This document shows, in pieces, positions 63,359-64,000 of a stretch of DNA of 64,000 nt. The notes under the pieces are model-generated. The model was not told where the DNA came from, searched no databases, and saw only the letters and a program-made list of their open reading frames with translations. Positions within the stretch are counted from its first letter, which is position 1. The number at the start of each line of letters is the position of its first letter. The position numbers and the translations under genes were made by a program. Source of the stretch: Rhizobium sp. WSM4643 (GTDB lineage Bacteria > Pseudomonadota > Alphaproteobacteria > Rhizobiales > Rhizobiaceae); assembly GCF_025152745.1 (NCBI RefSeq), contig NZ_CP104040.1:3778501-3842500 (forward strand), given 5' to 3'.

Positions 63359-63898
63359 ATGTCGGTACTTCTGGCCGCCAGTCGGCTGATCGACTCGATC
63401 AGTCAGTTCATGGGCAAACTTGCCGAATATATGGTGCTGTTCTGCTGTCTGATCAGCGCCGGAAACGCCATCGTCCGCTATGCCTTCAACTACAGTTCGA
63501 ACGGCTGGCTGGAGATCCAGTGGTATCTCTTCGCCTTCGTCGTCATGCTCGGCGCCTCGCATGCGCTGCGCAACAACGAGCATGTCCGCGTCGACCTGAT
63601 CTATGGTTCGGTTTCCGATAAGGCGAAGATCTGGATCGACATCGTCGGCCTCATCCTCTTCCTGCTTCCCGCATGCGTCTATCTCACCTGGCTGTGCTGG
63701 CCCTTCTTCGCGCTCTCCTTCCACCAGGGGGAAATATCGGGCAATGCTGGTGGGCTGATCCGCTGGCCCGTCAAGCTCATCCTCGTCGCCGGCTTCGCGT
63801 TGCTCTCCCTTCAAGGCCTCTCGGAACTGGTCAAGCGGATCGCAGCGCTTGCCGGCCATATCAGCATCGACACGAAATACGAAAAGCCGCTGCAGTAA
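63359..63898 (+). CDS. TRAP transporter small permease (DctQ-type)
   Basis: This 179-residue protein has four predicted spans (near residues 22-42, 55-75, 95-115 and 135-155). Segment WLEIQWYLFAFVVMLGASHA plus RNNEHVRVDLIY is the DctQ signature. It pairs with the large permease starting 22 bases downstream and a periplasmic binding protein not in view. TRAP systems take up organic acids using an ion gradient. GGGGAGG precedes the ATG at 63359. Substrate unknown. Confidence 0.92.
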   Translation: MSVLLAASRLIDSISQFMGKLAEYMVLFCCLISAGNAIVRYAFNYSSNGWLEIQWYLFAFVVMLGASHALRNNEHVRVDLIYGSVSDKAKIWIDIVGLILFLLPACVYLTWLCWPFFALSFHQGEISGNAGGLIRWPVKLILVAGFALLSLQGLSELVKRIAALAGHISIDTKYEKPLQ

Positions 63899-63919
63899 GG
63901 CGGGCTGGGAGACACGGAT

Positions 63920-64000
63920 TTGTTTGATTTCGGCATCATCCCGCCGGCCATGTTCCTCGGCATGGTCATCTTCATGCTCTACGGCTTTCCGGTCGCCTTT
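63920..64000 (+). CDS. TRAP transporter large permease (DctM-type), 5' end only
   Basis: A TTG start at 63920, with GGGAGA upstream, opens a frame reading MFDFGIIPPAMFLGMVIFML and YGFPVAF to the window edge (27 codons). A hydrophobic start with GFPVAF is typical of DctM proteins. The rest lies outside the window. A later start cannot be excluded. Confidence 0.8.
   Translation, partial: MFDFGIIPPAMFLGMVIFMLYGFPVAF

Overview
The window is chromosomal DNA of a fast-growing rhizobium, most likely Rhizobium etli or R. leguminosarum or a near relative. This rests on the high GC content, the rhizobial porin, CpdR, the cluster glgP-glgB-glgC-glgA-pgm-glgX, the split pntA-pntAB-pntB genes, the soxBDAG sarcosine oxidase operon, and an Hsp20 / lysophospholipase / inositol-phosphatase-family / N-formylglutamate-hydrolase / cpdR block that I remember as conserved in Sinorhizobium meliloti. 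No phage, insertion sequence, CRISPR array or plasmid function was seen. It looks like ordinary core genome interrupted by short palindromic repeats.

Layout. 1-4.3 kb: a small heat shock gene (cut by the window edge) with a leader resembling a ROSE RNA thermometer and a sigma-32-like promoter, then a lysophospholipase, hisN, the sRNA mmgR, an N-formylglutamate amidohydrolase, cpdR and tRNA-Val(GAC). 4.4-10.5 kb: a small membrane protein, a porin, secreted and SNase-like proteins, a truncated mgtC remnant, a DUF475 membrane protein and a DUF1127-like microprotein. 10.7-16.6 kb (minus strand): the tctCBA tricarboxylate transporter, an iron-type binding protein, a GNAT acetyltransferase and an unusual carbamoyltransferase-like protein. 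17-21 kb: an adenylate cyclase with TPRs, then an OmpR-type regulator and its kinase. 21.3-27.9 kb: a three-gene set (transglutaminase-DUF2126, permuted ATP-grasp fused to alpha-E, second transglutaminase) that resembles a peptide-ligation or tagging system of unknown product. 28-29.3 kb: an orphan TadG-like protein. 29.6-40.6 kb: the complete glycogen operon. 40.7-46.9 kb: a MaoC hydratase, a VOC protein and soxBDAG. 47-52.2 kb: a FecR-domain protein with a His/Asp-rich tail and two divergent class III adenylate cyclases, one with a CHASE2 sensor and one with a periplasmic CxxCH sensor. 52.3-56.2 kb: rpsU, a TPR lipoprotein, an HWE kinase and a DUF992 protein. 56.3-64 kb: transhydrogenase, an aa3-oxidase subunit IV, an N-acyl amino acid synthase-like protein, a degenerate-GGDEF/EAL protein and the start of a TRAP transporter.

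Themes. Carbon and redox storage recur: glycogen turnover, the granule-linked sRNA mmgR, transhydrogenase, and TCT and TRAP carboxylate uptake. Signalling is dense: three class III cyclases, one c-di-GMP enzyme, one two-component pair, one HWE kinase and CpdR. One bipartite palindromic repeat family occurs at four intergenic sites, in different truncated forms and with compensatory stem changes.

All family assignments come from reading motifs by eye. No database search was run. Start codons were chosen from ribosome-binding sites and recalled family lengths.
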